A DNA stretch of 64,000 bases. It comes from Thauera aromatica_A (GTDB taxonomy: Bacteria; Pseudomonadota; Gammaproteobacteria; Burkholderiales; Rhodocyclaceae). Position 1 is the stretch's first letter. Every line of letters starts with the position of its first letter. The stretch is taken from positions 52,323 to 116,322 of the forward strand of contig NZ_JALLIK010000103.1 in the NCBI RefSeq assembly GCF_023093595.1. The letters run 5' to 3'. The translations under genes were made by a program, and so were the position numbers. The notes below the pieces were generated by a model that was given only the letters and a program-made list of their open reading frames with translations, had not been told where the DNA came from and searched no databases. Below, piece after piece: positions 56,001-64,000 of the stretch.

Positions 56001-56657
56001 CGGGTAGAGCCGATGCGCGATGGCAGGGATGAGGCTGTCGACGACGAGCTCGTCGTTGCGGTAGCTGTGCCAGGGCTCGCCCCCGGTGGCTTCGGCGAAC
56101 AGGTCGAGAAATTCCTGGTAGCGGCCTTCCTTCTTCAGTCGGCGCTCCAGCGCGGCCACCTTGAGGTTGCGCGAGTAGCCCGCCCACTGCAGCACCTTGT
56201 AATAGAGGACGGTCGACACCTCCTCCATCGTGGCGCCGGCGAGCTGTTCGCTGGCCAGGTCGAGCAGCAGCACCGCTGCGGGGAAGCGCCTGGCGACCGT
56301 GCTTAGCAGCTGCCGGGTCTGGGTGCGCTTGAGGCGGTCCTGCAGATGCTGGATGAAGGGCACACCGTCGATCTTGATGCGGTCGTCGAAGGCGAGGCCC
56401 AGGTACTTGGTGAACGAGCTCTTGCCCGAGCCGTAGAAGCCGGACACCCACACGCCGACCTCGTTCTCGCCGCCGGCGTCCATCGCCGCCTGCATCTTCA
56501 GCAGCAGCTTGTTGAACTGCTCGTCGATGCTGTCGGTGACGACGTATTCGGTGATTTCCTTCTTGAGCCGCTCTTCCTGCGACACGCCGTAGGCGATCAC
56601 CTTCTCGATGCTGCGGTAGATGTCCTTGCCGGGGTCGAAGAGTTGTCTGATTTCCAT
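53028..56657 (-). CDS. brxC: BREX P-loop protein BrxC
   Basis: A 1209-residue ATPase. Walker A is GFYGSGKS at 73-80, preceded by the characteristic EVGVWVSGF. The rest of the protein is long and helical, with coiled-coil segments in the last quarter (ERLQQADFYRASADLASRLT). BrxC is the large ATPase shared by BREX types. It follows brxB 16 bp after its stop. Confidence 0.92.
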   Translation of the reverse strand: MEIRQLFDPGKDIYRSIEKVIAYGVSQEERLKKEITEYVVTDSIDEQFNKLLLKMQAAMDAGGENEVGVWVSGFYGSGKSSFTKYLGLAFDDRIKIDGVPFIQHLQDRLKRTQTRQLLSTVARRFPAAVLLLDLASEQLAGATMEEVSTVLYYKVLQWAGYSRNLKVAALERRLKKEGRYQEFLDLFAEATGGEPWHSYRNDELVVDSLIPAIAHRLYPNLFKTDAAFSTTATEVIRFENDRVQEMLDIAREASGKDYLVFIIDEVGQYVGSRPNLILNLDGLAKNLKALGNGKVWIIGTAQQTLTEDDPRASLNSPQLFKLKDRFPIQLDLEANDIKEICFTRLLGKSTDGAAALGALFDQHGQALRHHTKLEDARAFGADFDRKTFVDLYPFLPAHFDILLHLLGALARSTGGIGLRSAIKVIQDILIDAESGRTPVANQQVGWLATTVTLYDALEKDIQRAEPSLHKAVNTVCRIRFADSTLHQEIAKTVTILQILKNLPLTRQNVASLMHDSVSGASQAAAIDQAIEQLISDPIVPFGEQDGALCFFSEKLNDIEQERSQIGLRGVELKRIANTALTEVFSPLPTTQLHNSLAVQTGLKAQGAGGMLTALAGDRNTIQTIVELTDPKDYDATRSRLLDESRHPSAKYQIFLVGRSTPEIDELTAEIFRCREIANKYRNEPDQEVKEYCNGQLDRANRLTAELERLTRRSLLQGSFLFRGQASAVEGLSNDLHDAARKHLATVAEQVFDRYGEAPVRVGTDLAERFLRTGNLAGITSQIDPLGLVHTQGGKPSIRVDHKALVSIRDAIDRVGVIEGKALADRFGDAPFGWSADTLRYLVAAMLVAGELKLKAGGREISVNGQQAIEALKTNNSFKNVGVSLRDDKPSMAMLALASMRLTELSGDMVVPLEDAISKATIKLFPNLQQRYAPLAEKLRGLGLPGEDRLDALSRDITDLLLTDASDAPQRLGKEESALFDSLKWAAELKIALEQGLETTLRELQQIRDAVASLPHTGTPAVLREELAEPLAQITERLQQADFYRASADLASRLTELRTRIRAAVETMQAAQATRIKEAESALQRVPEWIELSLPEQQELLGQLEALALVASADLAGLKALINREFEIQDQVQQLRRRIEQLGRERLQARLAEEQAPLGVHEGPKTIKRRIKTRARITDLAALDAMIQDLQKLRGELKYAHSFELDVELD

Positions 56658-56673
56658 GGGAGTCTCTCAAGCC

Positions 56674-57246
56674 TTAGCCACCGACGTGGACCGAGCGGTA
56701 GTTGCCGTCCTCGGGGTAGAAGCCGAGGAAACGGAGGCGGGTCTTTCCGGTGCGCACGCCGGGGTAGAGGAAAACGGTGGGCACGTGAAACTTGCCCTGG
56801 AGCTGGCCTTCGATGACGCCGATGCGCAGGTAGGGGTGGAGCGCCTCCAGATCGGTGACCAGCAGGATCGCCTTGGGCTTGCCTTCGAGGGTTTCGAGCT
56901 TCGCCTCCAGGCGTTTCTGCAGCGCACCGCCGGCCACGGCATTGGCGAGCGAGCCGTTGGCCTTGTCCCAGGCGAGCGGCGCCTTCTGGTCGGCGACGAG
57001 CCAGATCTTGCGCATCGGGGCCTTGGCCAGGATGTCGGCGATCTCGTCGGCGATCGAGAAGCTGTGGACGTCCCAACCGTCGTTGGCGAGGCGCCTTTCC
57101 CAAGCGAACTGGCGGCGCTTCACGTCCAGGATCTGTTCCGGGTGGAAGACCAGGTAGAAGATCGGCTCGAAGCTCGCATGGCCGAACTCACGGCCGTGGC
57201 GGATGCGTTCGATGAGCTCGTTGAAGTCGTTATCGAGTGATGACAT
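56674..57246 (-). CDS. brxB: BREX protein BrxB (DUF1788)
   Basis: A 190-residue protein of the DUF1788/BrxB family: FNELIERIRHGREFGHASFE at the start, IFYLVFHPEQILDVKR, and LFLYPGV-like FLYPGVRTGKTRLRFLGF near the C-terminus. BrxB is a core BREX protein of unknown biochemical role. It overlaps the end of brxA by 17 bp, so the two are coupled. Confidence 0.9.
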   Translation of the reverse strand: MSSLDNDFNELIERIRHGREFGHASFEPIFYLVFHPEQILDVKRRQFAWERRLANDGWDVHSFSIADEIADILAKAPMRKIWLVADQKAPLAWDKANGSLANAVAGGALQKRLEAKLETLEGKPKAILLVTDLEALHPYLRIGVIEGQLQGKFHVPTVFLYPGVRTGKTRLRFLGFYPEDGNYRSVHVGG

Positions 57247-58012
57247 CGCTCAACTCGTCCAGGGTTTTACAGGTCCAGCCGACATGGACCACATCGCCCG
57301 CCGACTGCAGGATCAACAGGCCCTGCAGCGACAGGCGCTTGAGCAGGTCGCGCACATCGTCGGGGGTGAGACCGAAGAGCTGCCAGTCCTCGTGGGTGAG
57401 GAGCTGGTTGTCGCCCAGGCCTTGAAAATGCAGGTCGTAAGCGAGGTAGGCCGCCACCTTGGTGTGCAGCCGCAGCGGCTGGATGGGGCGCGGGCCGCGG
57501 CCGTTTCCACCGAGCAAGTCGTAATCGGCGCAGCAGCCGAGCAGGTAAGTGGCGACACGGCGGATCGTGGTGTCCGACCACGGCTTTTGCGTGCGGCCGG
57601 CGCGCATGGCGGCGATGACGAATTCGCGCGCATCGTCCAGGGTGAGCGCGTCACGGCCGGCAGCGTAACGCGGCCAATAGAGCTCGCGGATGAAGTCGGC
57701 GAGCACCCGGTTGGCGCGGGCGGTGTGGATGAGCAGGAGTTGATTGAATTCCGCGCGGGCGAGCCCGGCGGCCAGGCGCTTGAGCACGGCTGCGGTGTTC
57801 GGTGTGCGCAGGTAGCGCGGTGCGAAACACTCGGCGACGATGTTGCGCAGGCGCCGGGCGGTGACGAGCGGAAAGCGGCCGGAGGCGAGCGCACGCTCGG
57901 TCAGCGCCGCGACGCTCAGCCCGGGCTCGTGGAGTTCCAGCAATTGCCGGGTTTCGGTGATCAGCCCCAGCCCGGCCTGGAGCTGGGTGGTGTAGAAGCG
58001 CCCTTCCGCCAT
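57230..58012 (-). CDS. brxA: BREX protein BrxA (DUF1819)
   Basis: A 260-residue BrxA (DUF1819) protein: YTTQLQAGLGLITETRQLLE at the start, FPLVTARRLRNIVAECFAPR, LIHTARANRVLADFIRELYW and WSDTTIRRVATYLLGCCADY. BrxA resembles NusB-like RNA-binding antiterminators in fold. It starts 1 bp within the brxE stop and overlaps brxB by 17 bp. Confidence 0.9.
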   Translation of the reverse strand: MAEGRFYTTQLQAGLGLITETRQLLELHEPGLSVAALTERALASGRFPLVTARRLRNIVAECFAPRYLRTPNTAAVLKRLAAGLARAEFNQLLLIHTARANRVLADFIRELYWPRYAAGRDALTLDDAREFVIAAMRAGRTQKPWSDTTIRRVATYLLGCCADYDLLGGNGRGPRPIQPLRLHTKVAAYLAYDLHFQGLGDNQLLTHEDWQLFGLTPDDVRDLLKRLSLQGLLILQSAGDVVHVGWTCKTLDELSDVITR

Positions 58013-58506
58013 TACGCCTCTCGCAGGTAGGGAAAGGTCTGGATCCCCTTGCTGAAGGCATCGGCGTAGAGGCCGGCGATGGTTTCGAGCTGAGATGCCG
58101 GATCCTCGGCCATCGCACCCAGCGAAACCGGACCTTCGGCGGCCGCAGTCACCGTACCGAGCGATGCGAGCCGCGCGAGCGCCTGATCGCGGCCGTCCAG
58201 CTGCGGGCGTATCCCGGCCTCGAAACCAGGGTCGGCAAGCGTTGCGGCCACCACCTGTTCGAGCCCTTCGGGCAGCCGGAAAAGGTGGAAGCTACGGCCA
58301 ATGCCGATGTGCTCGTCATGGAGGCGTGCCGCCGCTGTGGTCACCCCGCGGCACTGCGCCAGGAAGAGCGTGCGGGCGAAGACGGGGCCGAGAAAGGCGG
58401 CGGCATTCGGGCTGAAGAATCGGCTAAGCCACCATGCGGGCGCCTGTTCGCCGAGATAGCCGACGAGGATGCGGAGTTCGGTGAGGAAGCGAGCGTTTTG
58501 AATCAT
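58012..58506 (-). CDS. brxE: BREX protein BrxE-like
   Basis: A 164-residue protein at the head of the operon: FLTELRILVGYLGEQAPAWW, then FFSPNAAAFLGPVFARTLFL and HIGIGRSFHLFRLPEGLEQV. The length and the pattern W...F...F...P agree with BrxE as described for type 6 BREX. No strong Shine-Dalgarno is visible before ATG 58506. This gene is not part of the minimal type I set, so the locus combines brxE with brxL. Confidence 0.68.
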   Translation of the reverse strand: MIQNARFLTELRILVGYLGEQAPAWWLSRFFSPNAAAFLGPVFARTLFLAQCRGVTTAAARLHDEHIGIGRSFHLFRLPEGLEQVVAATLADPGFEAGIRPQLDGRDQALARLASLGTVTAAAEGPVSLGAMAEDPASQLETIAGLYADAFSKGIQTFPYLREA

Positions 58507-58564
58507 GCGATATGAGAAACGGTAGAGTCCGCGCGGGTTTCGAGGCAGGGTCGAGAGCGGGGGC

Positions 58565-59257
58565 TTACTTCTTGCCCGCCTGTTCTTCCTCGTACCGGCG
58601 CAGACGTTCGTCGTAGCGCTCGCGGTCGCGCTCGGCCTGGGCGGCGCGCTCGGCAGCATCTTCCTCCGCCTGGCGCCGCTCGGCGGCGCGTTCGGCGTCA
58701 CGCGCGGCGCGTTCGCGTTCCGTTTCGTCCTGCGCGGCGCGGCTGGCGGCTTCGCGCTCGGCGCGGATGTGCGCAGCGTCGGGGGTGGTCTCCGGGGGCG
58801 CGGTGCCGGAAGCGGAGGGCGCAGGAGCTGCCGGTGCCGGGGTTTCCGGTGTTGCTGGCGGTTGTGGCAGGTCAGGGGTTGCAGGCAGGGCCTGTGCCGG
58901 TTGGAGCTCGGCCGGCGGCGCGTCGATCGCGCGTGCACGGGCAGCGTCGGCGGCGCGCTGGCGTTCGGCCAGATCGAGGCGGCGCGCCTCGGCTTCCAGC
59001 CCGCGCGCGCGGGTGATGGTGTCGAGGCGTTCCTTTTTGGCCTGGTCGATGCAGCGGTTGACCAGGAAGCGCTCGTGGCAGGCCGCCTCCGCGGCGCGAT
59101 AGGTGGCTTCGGCCTGGGCGCGCAAGGCCTTGCCTTCGGCTTCGAGTTCGGCGATGCGGGCGCGGTCGTCGCCCGGCTGGCGCGCCGCCGTCGGCTGGGC
59201 GCGGGCTGCGTCCGGCAGGGCGGCGATGCCCGCCAGCGCGATCAGGAGGGCGAGCAT
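58565..59257 (-). CDS. Secreted coiled-coil protein, unknown
   Basis: A protein of about 230 residues if started at 59257, where a hydrophobic signal (MLALLIALAGIAALPDAARA) begins; an ATG at 59410 would add 51 residues. The mature part has one or two cysteines (AACHERFLVNRCIDQAKKER, a small CxnC pair), then an Ala/Pro linker and a long Arg/Glu/Ala coiled coil (ERERAARDAERAAERRQAEE). Likely periplasmic. GGAGG lies only 3 bases before ATG 59257, so the start is unsure. It diverges from yheS and bounds the BREX locus on the right. Confidence 0.7.
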   Translation of the reverse strand: MLALLIALAGIAALPDAARAQPTAARQPGDDRARIAELEAEGKALRAQAEATYRAAEAACHERFLVNRCIDQAKKERLDTITRARGLEAEARRLDLAERQRAADAARARAIDAPPAELQPAQALPATPDLPQPPATPETPAPAAPAPSASGTAPPETTPDAAHIRAEREAASRAAQDETERERAARDAERAAERRQAEEDAAERAAQAERDRERYDERLRRYEEEQAGKK

Positions 59258-59509
59258 CGTCCTCCGGGCCTTGCCCGGCCGGGGCGGTGAGCAGCGGGCC
59301 GTGGCGGTCGGTTCCGTCCGGCGGGCGGCCGGCGGGCGGTCGCCGAGGGGGAGCGGCAAGCGGGCGGAAGGGACGGGGCGGGTTGGCGTCGGCGTGTGAG
59401 AGCTGGACATGCGCGCGGTTTCCGGGGGCGATTCGGCGGGAGCGTAGTGACTGGGGCGTAGAATAGCGCCTTTAGATGACTCCGCGGCCGCCCGGCCGCG
59501 TTTACGTTC

Positions 59510-61441
<1,932 letters not shown>

Positions 61442-61548
61442 GGGCGGCTACCGCAGGCATGGAAACAGTCCCGTTGTCCTGCCAGGGCTGCCGCAGCTAC
61501 GCACATCGCATGTTCGGGCGGCCAGTCGCCTGCCCACACCAACAACGG

Positions 61549-61569
61549 GTTGCACAAACTTTGTGCAAC
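61549..61569. promoter_or_regulatory. 21-bp perfect palindrome upstream of thrH
   Basis: GTTGCACAAA and its exact inverse TTTGTGCAAC flank a single C in the nearly 300-bp gap between yheS and thrH. In GC-rich surroundings such an A/T-containing perfect palindrome is a strong operator candidate; it could also form an RNA hairpin after yheS. The rest of the gap holds no recognisable gene. Confidence 0.5.
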
Positions 61570-61738
61570 TTGGGCCCGATTTGGCGGGAAGACGGCTGCT
61601 GCGGTCCACCTTACTGATGATCGTGTCATGCATTATGGGTAGCTGCGGTAGCCCTGGTTGTCCTGCCCCTTTCGACACCCGGGAGGGCTGCGCGCTAGAA
61701 TCCGGCTCTTTGCCGATATTTGTTCGAAGGAGCGCCCC

Positions 61739-62350
61739 GTGCGTATCGTCTGTCTCGACCTCGAAGGTGTGCTGGTCCCCGAAATCTGGATCGAATTCGC
61801 CGAGCGCACCGGCATTCCGGAGCTGCGCCGCACCACCCGCGACGAACCCAACTACGACACCCTGATGAAGTACCGCCTCGACATCCTGGCGCAGAAGAAG
61901 CTCGGCCTGCCCGACATCCAGGACGTGATCGCCGGCATGGGGCCGATGGAGGGCGCGCGCGCCTTTCTCGACCGCCTGCGCGAGACCTACCAGGTGGTGA
62001 TCCTGTCCGACACCTTCTACGAGTTCGCCCACCCGCTGATGCGCCAGCTCGGCTGGCCGACGCTGTTCTGCCACAGTCTCGAAGCCGGCGCCGACGGCAT
62101 CCTGGTGAATTACCACCTGCGCATGGCCGACCAGAAGCGCGAGGCGGTGAAGCGCTTCAAGGAGCTCAACTTCAAGGTGGTGGCCGCCGGCGACTCCTAC
62201 AACGACACCGCGATGCTCGGCGAGGCCCACGGCGGGATCCTGTTCCATCCGCCGGAAAACGTCGTGCGCGAGTTCCCGCAGTTTCCGGTGGTGCGCGACT
62301 ACGACGCGCTGCGCGCCGAGATCGACAAGGCGTTCGCCAAAGTCGCCTGA
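61739..62350 (+). CDS. thrH: Bifunctional phosphoserine phosphatase/homoserine phosphotransferase
   Basis: A 203-residue HAD-superfamily enzyme of the ThrH type: CLDLEGVLVPEIWIEFAE (catalytic D in DLEG), VILSDTFYEFAHPLM and AAGDSYNDTAML. The size and the D-L-E-G start agree with ThrH rather than SerB. It can move phosphate from phosphoserine to homoserine in threonine supply. GTG 61739 has AAGGAG 6 bases upstream. A formate-related gene (purU) follows. Confidence 0.9.
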   Translation: MRIVCLDLEGVLVPEIWIEFAERTGIPELRRTTRDEPNYDTLMKYRLDILAQKKLGLPDIQDVIAGMGPMEGARAFLDRLRETYQVVILSDTFYEFAHPLMRQLGWPTLFCHSLEAGADGILVNYHLRMADQKREAVKRFKELNFKVVAAGDSYNDTAMLGEAHGGILFHPPENVVREFPQFPVVRDYDALRAEIDKAFAKVA

Positions 62351-62448
62351 CTTCGGCAAAAGCCTTCCGGCGAGGGTGCGGCTCCAGCTCGCTGCGCCCG
62401 CCCCCGCGGGGGGTTCGGCTTCTCCAACCACTGCCGGCATACGTAACC

Positions 62449-63342
62449 ATGCACCGCACCCGCTTCTACACCCTGTCCGCCTCCTGCCCCGACCGCGTCG
62501 GCATCGTCGCCCGCGTTTCCGGCTTCATCGCCGGGCACGGCGGCTGGATCCTCGAGACCGCGCTTCATGCCGAACCGGCGCGCGCGGACGGTGCGGCGGG
62601 CGGCGGCGAAGCCGTCGGGCGCTACTTCATGCGCATCGAGATCCGCGCCGACTCGCTGCCCTTCCACCTCGCCGAGTTCCGTGAGCGCTTCCGCCCGCTC
62701 GCCGACGAGCTGGAAATGGAATGGAAGATCACCGATTCGGCGGTCAAGAAGCGTGTCGTCCTCCTCGTCAGCAAGCAGGAGCACTGCCTCTACGACCTGC
62801 TCGCGCGCTGGCAATCGAAGGAGCTCGACATCGAGATCCCGTGCGTGATCTCCAACCACGATGCCTTGCGCGGCTTCGTCGAGTGGCACGGCATTCCCTT
62901 CCACCACGTGCCGGTCGGCGCCGACAACAAGGCCGCCGCCTACGCCGAAGTGCAGCGCATCTTCGAGGAGGTGCGCGGCGACACCATGGTGCTGGCGCGC
63001 TACATGCAGGTCCTGTCGCCCGCGCTGTGCGCCGCCTATCCGGGGCGCATCATCAACATCCACCACAGCTTCCTGCCCAGCTTCGTCGGCGCCAAACCCT
63101 ACCACCAGGCCTGGGCGAAGGGCGTCAAGCTGATCGGCGCCACCTGCCACTACGTCACCGCCGAGCTCGACCAGGGGCCGATCATCGAGCAGGACGTGAT
63201 CCGCATCGACCACTCGGACGCGGTCGAAGACATGGTCCGCTACGGCAAGGACATCGAAAAGACCGTCCTCGCCCGCGGCCTGCGCTACCACCTCGAAGAC
63301 CGCGTGCTGGTGCATGGCAACAAGACCATCGTGTTCCGCTGA
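62449..63342 (+). CDS. purU: Formyltetrahydrofolate deformylase
   Basis: A 297-residue PurU. The N-terminal ACT domain (YTLSASCPDRVGIVARVSGF) contains an Ala/Gly-rich insert near residues 43-55. The C-terminal formyltransferase-like domain has VSKQEHCLYDLLARW, IPCVISNHDALR and INIHHSFLPSFVGAKPYHQA with the catalytic His/Asp (IHHSFLPSF, GATCHYVTAELDQGPII). It releases formate from formyl-THF to balance one-carbon units. Confidence 0.93.
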   Translation: MHRTRFYTLSASCPDRVGIVARVSGFIAGHGGWILETALHAEPARADGAAGGGEAVGRYFMRIEIRADSLPFHLAEFRERFRPLADELEMEWKITDSAVKKRVVLLVSKQEHCLYDLLARWQSKELDIEIPCVISNHDALRGFVEWHGIPFHHVPVGADNKAAAYAEVQRIFEEVRGDTMVLARYMQVLSPALCAAYPGRIINIHHSFLPSFVGAKPYHQAWAKGVKLIGATCHYVTAELDQGPIIEQDVIRIDHSDAVEDMVRYGKDIEKTVLARGLRYHLEDRVLVHGNKTIVFR

Positions 63343-63381
63343 TCACGGCCGGGGCGGCGCATCGGGCGGGAGGAGGGGCCG

Positions 63382-63729
63382 ATGACCGCCCCGGCTCCGC
63401 CCGCCGGCGGCAACCTCTTCGCCGGCGGTCCCGGCACGGGCGAAGGCGAGTGCTTCGAAACCCTGTTCGCCCGCCCCGCGGTCCGCATCGAGCGCATCGT
63501 CTCCCACGGCCACCCCAGCCCGGCGGGTTTCTGGTACGACCAGGATGATGACGAATGGGTTGTCATGGTGCAGGGCGAGGCCGAACTCGCGTTCGCCGAT
63601 GGGCGTACCCTGGCCCTGCAGGCGGGCGACTGGGTGAGCCTGCCGGCGCACCGCCGCCACCGCGTCGAATCCGTCTCCGCCGATGCCATCTGGCTGGCGG
63701 TGCATTGCGGTTCTCCGGACGGAGTGTGA
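63382..63729 (+). CDS. Cupin-domain protein
   Basis: A 115-residue single-domain cupin: IVSHGHPSPAGFWYDQDDDE, WVVMVQGEAELAF, LALQAGDWVSLPAHRRHRVE. The metal-binding histidines of the first motif are partly replaced. The substrate is unknown. The last codons run into the degenerate first repeat of the CRISPR array. Confidence 0.85.
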   Translation: MTAPAPPAGGNLFAGGPGTGEGECFETLFARPAVRIERIVSHGHPSPAGFWYDQDDDEWVVMVQGEAELAFADGRTLALQAGDWVSLPAHRRHRVESVSADAIWLAVHCGSPDGV

Positions 63730-63732
63730 CGG

Positions 63733-63890
63733 ATTCAGGGCATCGGTCCGGACTCAACCCCGGCGAATGGCTCGAAGTGACGCACGAGTCTTAATCCCTT
63801 TGAATTCAGGGCATCGGTCCGGACGAAGCGGCGGGTTGGACCTCCACCGACGTGGTGTCTTAATCCCTTTGAATTCAGGGCATCGGTCCG
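63733..63890 (-). CRISPR. Short CRISPR array, 3 repeats and 2 spacers, no cas genes in window
   Basis: A 37-nt repeat is intact at 63788-63824, nearly intact at 63857-63890 (last three bases differ) and truncated to its right-hand 21 nt at 63733-63753, overlapping the end of the cupin region. The repeat contains a CCCT/AGGG inverted element able to form a small hairpin. Spacers are 34 nt (63754-63787) and 32 nt (63825-63856). Read on the minus strand the repeat ends ATTAAGAC, similar to the usual 8-nt 3' handle, and the degenerate repeat lies at the opposite end. Both suggest transcription leftward, with any leader at or beyond 63891-64000. That stretch holds no further repeat and no recognisable gene. 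Confidence 0.85.
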
Positions 63891-64000
63891 TAAGCGGTAA
63901 CTGCCCGGCGTCCTTGCCTACTTCGAGATTTCGAAGAGATCGGATCGCAGCGGATTGGCCGCGAAGTGTTGCTTCCACAGCCTTGGGGTGAGCTGCGCCA

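Noticed and set aside
38702..58506. Integration of the BREX locus by an insertion sequence or at a tRNA gene
   Set aside because: No transposase, terminal repeats, tRNA or integrase is seen at either edge within the window.
63754..63978. 74-codon minus-strand ORF in the CRISPR region
   Set aside because: Its peptide repeats (DRCPEFKGIKT) are translation of the CRISPR repeat; not a gene.

Overview
The window reads as a chromosomal segment of a high-GC betaproteobacterium of the Thauera/Azoarcus type (Rhodocyclales or Zoogloeaceae). This is an inference. It rests on very high GC throughout, a beta-proteobacterial-type glutamate-cysteine ligase next to glutathione synthase, a denitrification-style respiratory cluster, molybdate uptake genes, and the general gene content. 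No rRNA, tRNA or insertion sequence was recognised.

Layout. (1) 1-1349: edge of a NERD-like/helicase gene and a YigZ protein. (2) 1370-8740: a sigma-54-controlled respiratory island. A secreted protein, a CuA/heme-copper pair that looks like the sNOR nitric oxide reductase (norS-norY), a SenC/SCO copper chaperone and a CtaG-like membrane protein lie on one side of a PAS-AAA-HTH enhancer-binding regulator. A formate/nitrite-family channel and an SDR enzyme lie on the other side. The two flanking promoter regions are near-copies of each other over about 150 bp, each with palindromic candidate activator sites and a GG-N10-GC sigma-54 promoter, so they probably form one small regulon. (3) 8885-11409: modABC molybdate transporter. 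(4) 11468-28914: mostly housekeeping and accessory genes (LOG protein, hydrolases, GlxA-type regulator, a VapBC pair, panE, cysK, a patatin, an ACP/acyl-AMP ligase/acyltransferase fusion, an Eco57I-type methyltransferase, cyanase, rlmA). (5) 29010-38712: putA, gshA-gshB-apbE-yhcB-EamA and a DsbA-family isomerase. (6) 38702-58506: a 20-kb BREX phage-defence locus, all on the minus strand. (7) 58565-63729: a coiled-coil secreted protein, the ABC-F protein YheS, ThrH, PurU and a cupin. (8) 63733-63890: a very short CRISPR array with no cas genes in view.

The BREX locus is the most unusual part. In transcription order it reads brxE, brxA, brxB, brxC, an AAA ATPase, a small ORF, the first part of pglX (methylase core), an antitoxin, a PIN toxin, the second part of pglX, a HEPN-like protein, a KGGVGR-motif ParA-like ATPase, a P-loop ATPase, a DUF433 antitoxin with the stump of its toxin, pglZ, and brxL. 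The methyltransferase is thus split into two ORFs, with a complete toxin-antitoxin pair in the break. The inserted genes are joined by start/stop overlaps (GTGA or ATGA), so toxin, antitoxin, both PglX parts and the three-gene ATPase module look translationally coupled. The three-gene module may be a defence system in its own right, nested in BREX.

All family calls come from reading the translated sequence and from recall of protein families. No database search was run.
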